Assembly (NCBI RefSeq): GCF_026309355.1
Contig: NZ_JAPJZK010000001.1
Span: 4,236,501 to 4,300,500 of the forward strand
DNA from: Spartinivicinus marinus
GTDB taxonomy: Bacteria; Pseudomonadota; Gammaproteobacteria; Pseudomonadales; Zooshikellaceae
Direction of reading: 5' to 3'
DNA: 64,000 nucleotides
Shown here: positions 50,865 to 60,324 of the stretch, one piece after another
How the letters are laid out: each line of letters opens with the position of its first letter
Numbering within the stretch: position 1 is the first letter of the stretch
The notes under the pieces: generated by a model
Told to the model about the DNA's origin: nothing
Databases searched by the model: none
What the model saw: only the letters and a program-made list of their open reading frames with translations
Position numbers and translations under genes: made by a program

Positions 50865-52754
50865 ATGAAGTTTGACTGCTCAGTAATAATTACTTGGAGG
50901 GAAATATTATATTGTCTTGCATTTTTAGCTGCTTTGGTTTTAACGTATGTGATTTATTACCCTTCTTTATATGGGCCTTTTATTTTTGATGACGCTCCTA
51001 ACTTAAAATTTATAGGTGAATATGGTGGAATAACCACACTGGACAACTTGTTAATCTATTTATTAGATGGTAAAGCAGGACCACTAGGGCGCCCTATATC
51101 ACTTATTTCATTTTTAATTAATGATAATAATTGGCCGACTGATCCATTTTGGTTTAAATATACAAACGTTTTAATTCATTGTTTGGTAGGAATCTTTGTT
51201 TATGTAATCTCAAGGCAGATTTTCGGAAAAAGTGATGTATGTTCAGAAACACAAGGAGAAATATTTTCTATTCTAGTTATGTGTTTTTGGTTGCTTCATC
51301 CTATGAATATTAGTGGCGTTTTACTTGTTGTGCAAAGAATGAATCAACTTTCAACACTGTTTGTTTTGTTGTTTATTTTTGTTTTTTTAATTAAAAGAGA
51401 AAAAATAACCTCTTTTATTGATCATTTTATATTGTCAGTAATATATGGAGCTGTAGCGGTTTTGGCTATTTTATCAAAAGAGAATGGTGTTTTGCTACCG
51501 TTGTATTTGTTATTGCTGGATCGCATTCTTTTAAAGAATAGGTTTAGAATAAATGATTGGTTTGGAGTTTTTTGTATTTATATTCCAACAGCTTTATATT
51601 TAATTATTATTATATATTTTTCATATTCAAGTGATCTTGCGTGGTCTATGAGAAACTATAATTTACCTGAAAGGCTGATGACAGAGACTAGAGTTTTATG
51701 GGAGTATGTATATAAAATATTGATGTTGAGTTCCACAGGTACTGGGGTAGTTCATGATGATGTGGTTATTTCTAGAAGCATACTTAACCCAGTAACTACC
51801 TGCTTATCAATAATAGCATGGTGTTTGTCTTTGTATGTGGTTTTTTATTATGGGAATGTATTAATGAAATTAGGTTTTTTGTGGTATTTATTAGGGCACT
51901 CTTTAGAATCTACAATTATACCGCTTGAAATTTATTTTGAACATAGAAACTATCTGCCAATCTTAGGGGTTTTATTTTTTGTTTTTGGAATTATAAGTTT
52001 TATAAATAATATGAAAATAACATTATTATTTTTTTTGCCATATTTGGTTGTTGAAGTTATGCTAAGTTATCAGTCAGCTTTAATATGGGGTGATCGAAAG
52101 AAAATGATAACTATTTATTATCATGAACATCCTGATTCACCAAGAGCACACCATATGATGATAAATGAATATATATATACTGGTGATTTTAAAGAAGCAA
52201 AAAAAACTGCTTTTAACTCTATGCTAAAATTTAAAGAAGATAGTTATATACTAATGCAGAATATTATTCTTGATTGTTTTTTTGGTGTTAAAAGTTTAGA
52301 TGGTAAAAATAAATTTAACTTTGAGAAAGCAAAAATATATAGTGGTACAATGGGGCTTCTAGATGACTTAATAAAACTGTTAATACAGAATAAGTGCGAG
52401 TTATACACCTTCAGTGAACTGGAGGAAATAATAAAGCAATTAATTTATAGTAGGGATTATAAAGAAAATATAACTAAAAGCGTATTATATGACAAAATAT
52501 ATATGATAAAATTTTATACTGGAAAATATCATGAAGCATTAGAAAAATTAGATATGGCCATAAAGTATAATTATAGTGACTTAAGGTTGCACTATAATAG
52601 ATTTATTATATATTTATTTCTTAATAAGTTTGATGATTTTGATGTAGAGTTTGATAAAATTGATCTTATAGATAATACTAATTTCGTTAGAAAAAAAATA
52701 TTTATTAAAGAAGTTAAGAAACTAAAAAAAATAAGAGATAATCTAGATGTATGA
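50865..52754 (+). CDS. GT-C-like membrane glycosyltransferase with C-terminal TPR region
   Basis: A 629-residue protein with about ten to twelve membrane helices up to residue ~405, then a soluble helical part with TPR-like pairs (about 410-629). An acidic pair D42-D43 in the first periplasmic loop (IFDDAPNL), LGRPISLISFL near residue 77, and LLHPMNISGVLLVVQRMNQ near 142 are the hallmarks of PMT/TMTC-like lipid-linked sugar transferases. Lying directly after pilA, it is a candidate pilin glycosylase, a role other membrane transferases (TfpO, TfpW) have in Pseudomonas. No ribosome site is obvious at the ATG. Family confident; target inferred. Confidence 0.65.
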   Translation: MKFDCSVIITWREILYCLAFLAALVLTYVIYYPSLYGPFIFDDAPNLKFIGEYGGITTLDNLLIYLLDGKAGPLGRPISLISFLINDNNWPTDPFWFKYTNVLIHCLVGIFVYVISRQIFGKSDVCSETQGEIFSILVMCFWLLHPMNISGVLLVVQRMNQLSTLFVLLFIFVFLIKREKITSFIDHFILSVIYGAVAVLAILSKENGVLLPLYLLLLDRILLKNRFRINDWFGVFCIYIPTALYLIIIIYFSYSSDLAWSMRNYNLPERLMTETRVLWEYVYKILMLSSTGTGVVHDDVVISRSILNPVTTCLSIIAWCLSLYVVFYYGNVLMKLGFLWYLLGHSLESTIIPLEIYFEHRNYLPILGVLFFVFGIISFINNMKITLLFFLPYLVVEVMLSYQSALIWGDRKKMITIYYHEHPDSPRAHHMMINEYIYTGDFKEAKKTAFNSMLKFKEDSYILMQNIILDCFFGVKSLDGKNKFNFEKAKIYSGTMGLLDDLIKLLIQNKCELYTFSELEEIIKQLIYSRDYKENITKSVLYDKIYMIKFYTGKYHEALEKLDMAIKYNYSDLRLHYNRFIIYLFLNKFDDFDVEFDKIDLIDNTNFVRKKIFIKEVKKLKKIRDNLDV

Positions 52755-53604
52755 CTATTCAATTATAATGCCAGCTAAAAATGAGGCTAAGTCACTTGAT
52801 GAATTAATTCCAAAAATTATAAATATAGCAAGTGATATTAACGCTGAAATTATAGTGGTTGATGATGGGAGTACAGATCATACAGCGGAAATATGCCATA
52901 AATATGGTATTAATTACATTAAAAATCCATACACAAAGGGTAATGGTGCATCTATCAAAGTTGGAGCTAATGAAGCAAATGGAAAATACTTGATATTTAT
53001 GGATGCTGATGGTCAACATGATCCAGATAATATAAAGTTGATGCTTGAAGTGATGAAGCAAGGCATTGATATGGTCGTTGGATCAAGATATAAAAATTCC
53101 CATGCAAATATATCAAGGGGATTTGCAAATAAATTATATAATATACTTGCTAGCTGGATGGTTGGACATAAAATATCAGATTTGACATCAGGATTTAGAG
53201 TGGTTAATGAATATAAGTTTAAACAATTTATTAACTTGTTACCAAATGGATTTTCTTACCCAACAACTATTACAATGGCCTTTTATAGAGCTGGCTATTC
53301 AGTTAATTATGTTCCAATGAGCTTTCACAAAAGAAAAGGAAATAGTCATATTAATCCATTTCAAGATGGAATTAGGTTTCTTCTTATAATATTCAAAATT
53401 GGTACGCTTTACTCTCCATTGAAAATATTTTTTCCACTAAGCATTATACATATACTACTTGGATTTTTTTATTATATTTATACGTATTTCTCTTTTGGAA
53501 CTTTTACCAATATGAGTGCTCTTTTAGTAAGTAATGGATTGTTGATTTTTTTAATAGGACTAGTTTCGGAACAAATAACTGCATTGATTTACTCTAATAA
53601 ATGA
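52747..53604 (+). CDS. Family 2 glycosyltransferase (polyprenyl-phosphate sugar synthase-like)
   Basis: A 285-residue GT2 enzyme. The GT-A domain (1-215) begins YSIIMPAKNEAKSLDELIPK, with nucleotide-binding VVDDGSTD (about 37-44) and the metal site MDADGQHDPDN (about 83-93). Two membrane helices close the protein (about 228-250 and 258-278). This is the layout of enzymes that load a sugar onto polyprenyl phosphate, which is the donor type needed by the GT-C protein just upstream. It overlaps that gene by 8 bases and the next by 4. Confidence 0.82.
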   Translation: MYDYSIIMPAKNEAKSLDELIPKIINIASDINAEIIVVDDGSTDHTAEICHKYGINYIKNPYTKGNGASIKVGANEANGKYLIFMDADGQHDPDNIKLMLEVMKQGIDMVVGSRYKNSHANISRGFANKLYNILASWMVGHKISDLTSGFRVVNEYKFKQFINLLPNGFSYPTTITMAFYRAGYSVNYVPMSFHKRKGNSHINPFQDGIRFLLIIFKIGTLYSPLKIFFPLSIIHILLGFFYYIYTYFSFGTFTNMSALLVSNGLLIFLIGLVSEQITALIYSNK

Positions 53605-54350
53605 ATAAATATAGATATCAGGAAAAGCTATCTAAAGTAACACCAATTCTATTAGATAGTAACTATAAACAGCCGAAAGTTGATAAAATGATATCTATTC
53701 TTACTGATTGTGGAGCACTATCGAGTAATAGAGGACTTGCAATAGATATAGGCTGTTCAGCTGGATTTTTTACTAGAGCCTTGTCACCATATTTTGACAA
53801 TGTTGTTGGTTTGGATATCGATGATAGTGCTTTAACAATAGCTTGCCAGAAGCAAACTTATGAAAATATTACTTATATGATTGGCGACTCAATGAAGTTA
53901 CCTTTTTCTGATAACAGTGTAAATCTAGTTATTTGTAATCATGTGTATGAACATGTCCCTGATGCTGAAAGGCTATTCGAAGAAATTGAAAGAGTGTTGT
54001 CAAATGAAGGAGTATGTTATCTTGGGGCTGCATCAAGACTAACAATAATTGAACCGCATTATAAATTACCATTTCTTTCTTGGCTACCAAAGCTATTAGC
54101 TAATAAATATATTAAAATATTTAATAAAGGTAACGAATATTATGAAAATCTTAAAACTCCTTGGGGGATTAAACGATTAATATCTAAATTTTATGTTAAG
54201 GACTATACGCTTGAAATAGTATACTATCCAGATAAATATTGCGCTAGAGACTTAATAACTAAAGGAGGTTTTATTGAAAAAGTACCAAAATTTTTATGGG
54301 TTTACTTGTATAATTTTTTGCCCTCTTTTATACTTATATTAAAAAAATAG
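53601..54350 (+). CDS. Class I SAM-dependent methyltransferase
   Basis: A 249-residue methyltransferase. Motif I AIDIGCSAGFF (about 49-59) is followed by the acidic end of strand 2 in GLDIDD (about 73-78) and the post-motif CNHVYEHVPDA (about 112-122). It is the last gene of the plus-strand trio, so it probably methylates the sugar or glycan built by the two transferases before it. It ends 8 bases from the convergent flippase-like gene, with no terminator between. The substrate cannot be read from sequence. Confidence 0.78.
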   Translation: MNKYRYQEKLSKVTPILLDSNYKQPKVDKMISILTDCGALSSNRGLAIDIGCSAGFFTRALSPYFDNVVGLDIDDSALTIACQKQTYENITYMIGDSMKLPFSDNSVNLVICNHVYEHVPDAERLFEEIERVLSNEGVCYLGAASRLTIIEPHYKLPFLSWLPKLLANKYIKIFNKGNEYYENLKTPWGIKRLISKFYVKDYTLEIVYYPDKYCARDLITKGGFIEKVPKFLWVYLYNFLPSFILILKK

Positions 54351-54358
54351 TTTGATTT

Positions 54359-55258
54359 TTATTTAAGTCGACTTATTTTTTCTTTAAGATATGCTTTAAT
54401 TAAAAGAGTTAATAAAAAAGTGATAATTTCCCCACCAATTAACCAAAGTCTACTTATAATAGCTAATATTGTGGCTTCAGGTATTGGAATATGTAATATC
54501 AAAATACTGTAAAGTGCTGCTTCTCGGATACCTATCCCTGAAGGAGATAATGAAGAAATAAACCCTATTAAAAAGCTCACTGAAAAAGAAGTTGCAATAT
54601 ATATAGACTTAATAGAGTAAATATTACTATTTCCAAACAGTGCTATATACAATATAAAAAAATTAGAAGAAAATAGTATCCAGTAAAAAAAATAAAATAA
54701 AAATAATTTTAATATTTTTGTTGGAGTTAAGTTAAAAAATTTAGTTGCACTTTTTATAAGATGGGCTGCATGTTTTTTTATTGTAAGCAGTGAGATAAAT
54801 AATATCGATAAAAACAACAATAAACTCATAAAAACAGAATTTGATTTTAAAATATAGTAAATAGTAGGTAATCCAACGGATATTGAAGAAATAGAAATTA
54901 GTACATTTTCAATTAAAATAGATTTTATACAAGATGCTTTTGATATGTTTTCTTTATTAGTAAGATGTATTCGGCTTATATATGGCCATATAATACCTGG
55001 GATGTATCTATAAAATGCCGAAAATATCCATATTTGTAATGATTTTAAATATAAAATATTTTGATTGTCTGATTTTAATATTAGATGCCACCCCATAGCT
55101 GCTAAATAATATATTATAGATAGAAACAATAAAGAAATAATAAATAAATTTATGTTTATTGACCAGGTTAGCTTATTTATCTCACTCCATTGAGTTGAAA
55201 TGATAAAGGCAATAAATAAACCTGATAAAAATAATGTTAGGTAGTTAATAATTTTCAT
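54359..55258 (-). CDS. Flippase-like membrane protein (AglD/LPG-synthase TM family)
   Basis: A 299-residue polytopic protein with about eight helices. The motif SLSPSGIGIREAAL (about 244-257) is the recurring mark of the LPG_synthase_TM/UPF0104 family, found in glycan loci and in the membrane half of MprF. Its role in polysaccharide loci is thought to be moving or using a lipid-linked sugar across the membrane. This is inference from the family. It is the last gene of the minus-strand set, 9 bases after asnB. Confidence 0.72.
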   Translation of the reverse strand: MKIINYLTLFLSGLFIAFIISTQWSEINKLTWSININLFIISLLFLSIIYYLAAMGWHLILKSDNQNILYLKSLQIWIFSAFYRYIPGIIWPYISRIHLTNKENISKASCIKSILIENVLISISSISVGLPTIYYILKSNSVFMSLLLFLSILFISLLTIKKHAAHLIKSATKFFNLTPTKILKLFLFYFFYWILFSSNFFILYIALFGNSNIYSIKSIYIATSFSVSFLIGFISSLSPSGIGIREAALYSILILHIPIPEATILAIISRLWLIGGEIITFLLTLLIKAYLKEKISRLK

Positions 55259-55267
55259 GGTCTTTGA

Positions 55268-57115
55268 TTAGTTAGCCTCTCTCCAAATTAAATAAATATA
55301 AATTGCCCATAACTGAATACTGTAGTCTTTATGAAGCTTACAATGTTCATCTAATAACGCTAAGACAGTATTTTTGCATAATGGAGAGTTAGTTTCTAGG
55401 ATAATTTCTCTTAAATTTCTTCCTAGCTCATTCTGGAACCATTTTTGAATAGGTACAGAAAAGCCTTGTTTTCTACGTCTCCATATCTTTTTAGGTAATG
55501 AAGGTTGGAATGTTTTTCTTAAAATTTTTTTACCTTGTAACCAGCTACGATGGTAATTAGGGGGAAAGGTAAATGCAAAGTTAACTAGTTGTGTATCTAA
55601 AAATGGAGACCTAACTTCTAATGAATTTGCCATTGAAGCTCGGTCTATTTTAAGCAGAATATCTTGTGGTAGGTAAATAAGCATATCTCTTCTCATCATT
55701 TGCTCTACCCCATCAAGCTCTGTTTCTTCAGGTAGTGTGTTAATAATATGTCCATATCCTGTTAACTCTGGACAAAGCCTTTTTTGTAGAGAGCTATTGA
55801 ATACTAATGGTGCAGTATAATTTGGTTCCTTCTGATATTCTTCAGCAAGTTCAATAAATAATTTTGCTTTTTTTATAAGGCTAGCACTGTGATGAACCAT
55901 TGGTTCAGGTATATAATCCAGAATTATTTTTATATTTTTTCTCAATGTTTTAGGTAAACGAAAGAACCAGTTATATAGCACTCGGGCTTGATATCGCTGG
56001 TAACCAGAGAAAACTTCATCAGCACCGTCTCCTGATAAAGCTACCTTAACGTAGGAAGATGTAACTTTAGATAATAAGTAAGTAGGAAGTATTGATGCAT
56101 CTGAGAATGGTTGGCCTATGCTATTAGTAATAAGGGGGATAATAGTTTTATGGGAAGATGATAAGTCAAAATTACTTATTATATGTTGTGTGTTAAATTT
56201 TTTAGATATTTCTTTTGCAAACTTGCTTTCATCATAGCTTTTGTTACAAAATGAAACTGTGAACGTTTTTAAGTTGTTTTTAATTTTATTAGAAATTAGG
56301 CTAACAATAAGTGATGAGTCGATGCCACCAGATAGGAAAGCTCCTATTTCAACATCAGCAACTAACCTCTTTTTTATCGATTTTAATAAAAGGTCTTCTA
56401 GTTTTTCATAACTGTGGTTATTAATATCTTGTATTCTTTTTGTTTCAAGCTGCCAATAAGGCTCTGTTGAATAAGTATTGCCAGGACTCCAGGTTAAATT
56501 ATGGCCTGGTAATACTTCCTTAACATCCTTATAAAATGTATGCCCTGGCAAACAGATACCATATGAGAAATAGTCAGATGTGCTATTAAGGTCTTCACTC
56601 CATGGCGTCTGGTCTAGTGCTTTCAGGGCAGGAAGTTCTGATGAGCACATAAATTCCTCTTTTGCCATTTTAAAGTACAGTGGTTTTTTACCAAAAGGGT
56701 CTCTTGATAAAGTCAGTTTTTTTTCTTTTGTATCCCAAAATGCGATAGCCCACATTCCCTCCATTAATTTAATAAAGCTATCCCCATATAGTGCTAATCC
56801 AGCCAAAATTACTTCGGTATCCCCGGCTGAATTAAAAAACCATTTATCTGCTAGAGAACTTTTTAACTCTTTATAGTTATAAATTTCTCCATTAAAAACT
56901 AACCAATAACGTTTGTCAGGAGTGTGCATAGGTTGCATGCTTGAAGAAATATCAATGATAGATAGCCGAGTATGCCCAAGCACAGCATTTTCAATTGATA
57001 TAATATTTTGTTGATCTGGGCCTCTATGGTATAGCCGGTTAACAGCTAGTTGAGTTCTTTTAAATAAGCTATAAGAGTCATTGTTTTTTGAATAAATAAA
57101 TGTTATGCCACACAT
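55268..57115 (-). CDS. asnB: Asparagine synthase (glutamine-hydrolysing) of glycan-locus type
   Basis: A 615-residue two-domain amidotransferase. The N-terminal class II glutaminase begins MCGIT, with C2 as the nucleophile after methionine removal; RGPD lies near 32-35 and FNGEIYNY near 72-79. The synthase domain has the pyrophosphate loop SGGIDSS (about 258-266). Members in polysaccharide clusters often amidate uronic acid or other glycan carboxylates instead of making free asparagine. The neighbours here favour that, but sequence does not decide. Confidence 0.85.
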   Translation of the reverse strand: MCGITFIYSKNNDSYSLFKRTQLAVNRLYHRGPDQQNIISIENAVLGHTRLSIIDISSSMQPMHTPDKRYWLVFNGEIYNYKELKSSLADKWFFNSAGDTEVILAGLALYGDSFIKLMEGMWAIAFWDTKEKKLTLSRDPFGKKPLYFKMAKEEFMCSSELPALKALDQTPWSEDLNSTSDYFSYGICLPGHTFYKDVKEVLPGHNLTWSPGNTYSTEPYWQLETKRIQDINNHSYEKLEDLLLKSIKKRLVADVEIGAFLSGGIDSSLIVSLISNKIKNNLKTFTVSFCNKSYDESKFAKEISKKFNTQHIISNFDLSSSHKTIIPLITNSIGQPFSDASILPTYLLSKVTSSYVKVALSGDGADEVFSGYQRYQARVLYNWFFRLPKTLRKNIKIILDYIPEPMVHHSASLIKKAKLFIELAEEYQKEPNYTAPLVFNSSLQKRLCPELTGYGHIINTLPEETELDGVEQMMRRDMLIYLPQDILLKIDRASMANSLEVRSPFLDTQLVNFAFTFPPNYHRSWLQGKKILRKTFQPSLPKKIWRRRKQGFSVPIQKWFQNELGRNLREIILETNSPLCKNTVLALLDEHCKLHKDYSIQLWAIYIYLIWREAN

Positions 57116-57121
57116 AACTAC

Positions 57122-58336
57122 TTACTCATTAATAGTTGCATAGTAAAGTTTTGCATATTTACTTCCAGTATTGTTCCAGGTTAGGTGTTGATTGATGATA
57201 AACTGTTTTCCTTTATTTGCTAATATATCGCGATATTTTTTATCGTTTAGTAATATACTAATTTTATTTGATAGTTCTTTATGATTTTTTGGTTCAAAAA
57301 GTAGGCCATTACCTTTAATTAATTCTATCACACCATCTATATTCGATGCTATTACTGGTAATTCTGATGCCATTGCTTCTAAAAGTACGTTAGGCCTTCC
57401 TTCACTTAAACTTGATAAAATAAAAATATCGCTTGATTTGTAGAATTCTATAATTTCATTTGGAGAAATGCTACCAGCAAATGATACTGATTCTCTAATG
57501 TCAAGACTGATGCATAGTTTTTCAAGGTTTTCTCTCTCAATACCATCCCCAATAATATTTAAGAAAGGACGATTAAATTTTGGGAAGGTAGCTAATGCTT
57601 CTATAATTGTATTTATAGATTTCCTTGGTATTAGACTACCGACAGTTAAAAGCTTAAGCCTTAGCTTTTGAGATGATATGGTTTTATTATTTCTTTGTAT
57701 ATTTAGAAAAGTACTAGATACACCGTTTGGTATATGAACTACTTTATCTCTAAGCGTAGGATATTGTCCGATAAGAATTTCTTTCATTTTAGTACTGACA
57801 CATATAACTTTATTATTAGATATAATACATAGTTTTAGTGCTAAGCTATATAATACTGATGTGCTTGCCCTGGAAATGTCTTCACCTCTTAAAGTAGTTA
57901 TAACTGGGGTGTTGAAGAGTTTACCTATAATACCTGCAATAGCTCCAATTGCAGACCAGTTTGCATGAATAAGTTTAGATTTAAAGGCTGCTAATATACA
58001 TTGATAACAAAGGCTTACAATAAAAAGTGGTAGTATCAAATAGGGCCATTTTTTTTGGTGAAGTGCAACAGGTATTCCTCCTGGTTGATGTGCAAGGGAT
58101 TGATATTTTTTTGGAGCATATCTAAAAATTTTAAAATTCTCATAAGGTTGAGCTTCAAACTGAATACTATTTGTTGAGCCAGGTATGATAACTGTACGGT
58201 GAATATCTGGTGGAAGATTATCTATAAGATTTTTTACAAATATACCACTTGAAGAGTTGGTTGAAATAGGGTAAGAGGTTGTAATTACAGATATTTTTGT
58301 TTGCTCTTTTTTATGCTCATGATTAATTAGTTTCAT
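57122..58336 (-). CDS. Family 4 glycosyltransferase
   Basis: A 404-residue GT-B enzyme. The N-terminal half opens ISVITTSYPISTNSSSGIFVKNL, the usual acceptor-domain start of GT4. The C-terminal half contains LLTVGSLIPRKSI (about 235-247) and the E-x7-E motif in SLSEGRPNVLLEAM (about 325-338). It transfers a sugar from a nucleotide donor in the cytoplasm. It lies 6 bases before asnB in the minus-strand operon. The sugar is unknown. Confidence 0.82.
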   Translation of the reverse strand: MKLINHEHKKEQTKISVITTSYPISTNSSSGIFVKNLIDNLPPDIHRTVIIPGSTNSIQFEAQPYENFKIFRYAPKKYQSLAHQPGGIPVALHQKKWPYLILPLFIVSLCYQCILAAFKSKLIHANWSAIGAIAGIIGKLFNTPVITTLRGEDISRASTSVLYSLALKLCIISNNKVICVSTKMKEILIGQYPTLRDKVVHIPNGVSSTFLNIQRNNKTISSQKLRLKLLTVGSLIPRKSINTIIEALATFPKFNRPFLNIIGDGIERENLEKLCISLDIRESVSFAGSISPNEIIEFYKSSDIFILSSLSEGRPNVLLEAMASELPVIASNIDGVIELIKGNGLLFEPKNHKELSNKISILLNDKKYRDILANKGKQFIINQHLTWNNTGSKYAKLYYATINE

Positions 58337-58357
58337 TTTAATTAAAGGAATTATAAT

Positions 58358-59089
58358 TTATTTTTTTAATATAAATATATAGCTGTAAGGCATAAAATTA
58401 TCTGAAATTGTCAACTTGGATAAAATGAAACTAGTTAAATTTTGAAATAAAAAATAAAAGGGTAATATTGGGGTAGCAATACATAAAGGGTTTTTCCGTT
58501 TTAAGCAATTAATGAATGTTTTGCTTATAGCAATATTTTTTAATAAAGCTGCTGTTTCCAGTGGGTGACCCATACTAATAGATTTTACTATTTTAAATCC
58601 TATTTTTTTAGATTTATCAGCCATACCATGTTGAGTAATCCTTATAAAATCTCGAGGAGCATCATGAATTGGATATAGAAATGGTATTTGAATAATTGCT
58701 TCGCCATTTTTTTTTAAAACTCGAAAAGATTCTTTGAGCACAGTATCTAGACATGAAACGTGTTCTAAAACATTTAATAATAGTACTTTATCAAAAATGT
58801 TTGTTGAAAAGGGTAATGTGTGTGCATCACCAAAAATATCAGGTTTTGAAAAGTACCAATTCGAAGCCGTTTCAAGATAATCCAAACCAATATAACTACA
58901 TTGAGAATCTAAATAATATTGAACCCATTTGTCATAACATCCAATATCAAGAATCTTATTAGTTGAGTTTATGTCTTTTAATTGTTTCTTTAAAATTCTA
59001 CTATGAGCTGTATACCATTGAGGGTGAAAAGGGTAGTGAATAAGAGATTCAAGAGCTTTTTTTACTATTCTTAAGTTAATAAGCTTCAT
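58358..59089 (-). CDS. Class I SAM-dependent methyltransferase, divergent
   Basis: A 243-residue protein of the Methyltransf_11 type. Motif I is degenerate (ILDIGCYDKWVQYY, about 45-58, lacking the second glycine). The acidic YIGLDYLE (about 65-72) and LLLNVLEHV (about 108-116) are kept. The C-terminal third has a hydrophobic stretch (about 205-235) that may touch the membrane. It lies 21 bases upstream of the GT4 gene and probably modifies the glycan or its lipid carrier. Confidence 0.7.
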   Translation of the reverse strand: MKLINLRIVKKALESLIHYPFHPQWYTAHSRILKKQLKDINSTNKILDIGCYDKWVQYYLDSQCSYIGLDYLETASNWYFSKPDIFGDAHTLPFSTNIFDKVLLLNVLEHVSCLDTVLKESFRVLKKNGEAIIQIPFLYPIHDAPRDFIRITQHGMADKSKKIGFKIVKSISMGHPLETAALLKNIAISKTFINCLKRKNPLCIATPILPFYFLFQNLTSFILSKLTISDNFMPYSYIFILKK

Positions 59090-59126
59090 CTAAGTTACTT
59101 TTAAATTTGCACATAATATTTATATA

Positions 59127-60320
59127 TTAAACTTTTTTCTTTCTATTTCTAGTAGCACGAATTACCCAGCTGGCACTAGCATTCTTTCTAGCAGCAATTT
59201 CGATATTAGAATAGCCCGTTTTATCTAAGAGACTATGTATATATTCTTGATTAAAGTAGTAAGTTACTGGTGCTGACAAACGATCAAACCAGCCTACAAC
59301 ATTTTCCCTAAATGGAAATCTGGCATATATCCTTCCTGGCACTTTTTTAGATATTTTATCTAAGGCTGATATTTTAGACATAACTCGATAGGGGATTAGC
59401 AAAAAAAGTTCGGATAAAATTGCTAATAAAATCGATATTGCATGTAATAGTTTATGTGGTAGCTTTACAGAAATTTTTCTAAAAAGCTCTATTGGTTTAT
59501 ACCAAAGCTCTCTTTCTCCATAGACCCAAAGGATAAGTGGTGATACTTCTGATAATGTTGTACGTATTCCTTCAAGCGCTTTTTGAGGACTTGGAATATG
59601 TTGTAGTACACCAACAGAATATACAACATCAAACTTTTGTTTGAAAGGTGGTGCATAAGCATCAGCTTGAACTATATGGAGCATAGCAATTTTTTCTGAC
59701 TGAATATATGCACTATCTACTGCTCGGCTAATATCCATTCCTATAACTTCAGCACCCATTTTACAAGCAGTAACCGCAGGTCTACCAGAGCCACATCCAA
59801 CTTCAAGCATTATTTTATTTTTAAAATCCTCTTCTTTTAAAAAAGGTTTTGTGAAGCTAAGAAAAATATCTTTAAAGTGGTCATAATTATTTATAAAGGT
59901 AGTCCATTGATAGCTAAATGAGTTAATGATGTTTTTGTTTTTGTTTTCTGATTTAATTTTTAAGTTGAATTTAAAGCTGAATTTTTCTTCAAATTTTTCT
60001 AAAAAATCTGAATAATTTTTTTCTAAAGTATCTTTTAATATATCTAGTGGTAATATTCTTGGAACACCTTTAATGATTGGGTATTCTACTTTTGTCTGTT
60101 TGCTTGTTAGCTTTCCTGAAATGATTTCTAGGGTATAACAGCTATTACATTCATGCTTGTTAATTAATAATGGACTTGTATTATTTTTATGACACCATTG
60201 ATTGCAACGTACATGTTTTATTTCTATATTACGGGAAAGCTGGCATGACTCAAATACCTCAACTTCAAATTCTTCTTCTGTAGAAGGTTCCTTTAAAAAT
60301 TCTAGCAATCTGTATTTCAT
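59127..60320 (-). CDS. Methyltransferase with N-terminal Trm112-like zinc ribbon
   Basis: A 397-residue protein. Residues 39-61 form a four-cysteine ribbon (C39-x3-C43 and C58-x2-C61), followed by YPIIKGVPRILP, as in Trm112-like domains fused to sugar-locus methyltransferases. The catalytic domain has MLEVGCGSGRPAV (about 172-184), GMDIS, and YSVGVLQHIPSP (about 230-241). The C-terminal part includes a hydrophobic hairpin. It starts 4 bases after the fusion protein gene. The substrate is unknown. Confidence 0.75.
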   Translation of the reverse strand: MKYRLLEFLKEPSTEEEFEVEVFESCQLSRNIEIKHVRCNQWCHKNNTSPLLINKHECNSCYTLEIISGKLTSKQTKVEYPIIKGVPRILPLDILKDTLEKNYSDFLEKFEEKFSFKFNLKIKSENKNKNIINSFSYQWTTFINNYDHFKDIFLSFTKPFLKEEDFKNKIMLEVGCGSGRPAVTACKMGAEVIGMDISRAVDSAYIQSEKIAMLHIVQADAYAPPFKQKFDVVYSVGVLQHIPSPQKALEGIRTTLSEVSPLILWVYGERELWYKPIELFRKISVKLPHKLLHAISILLAILSELFLLIPYRVMSKISALDKISKKVPGRIYARFPFRENVVGWFDRLSAPVTYYFNQEYIHSLLDKTGYSNIEIAARKNASASWVIRATRNRKKKV

Positions 60321-60324
60321 AAAA

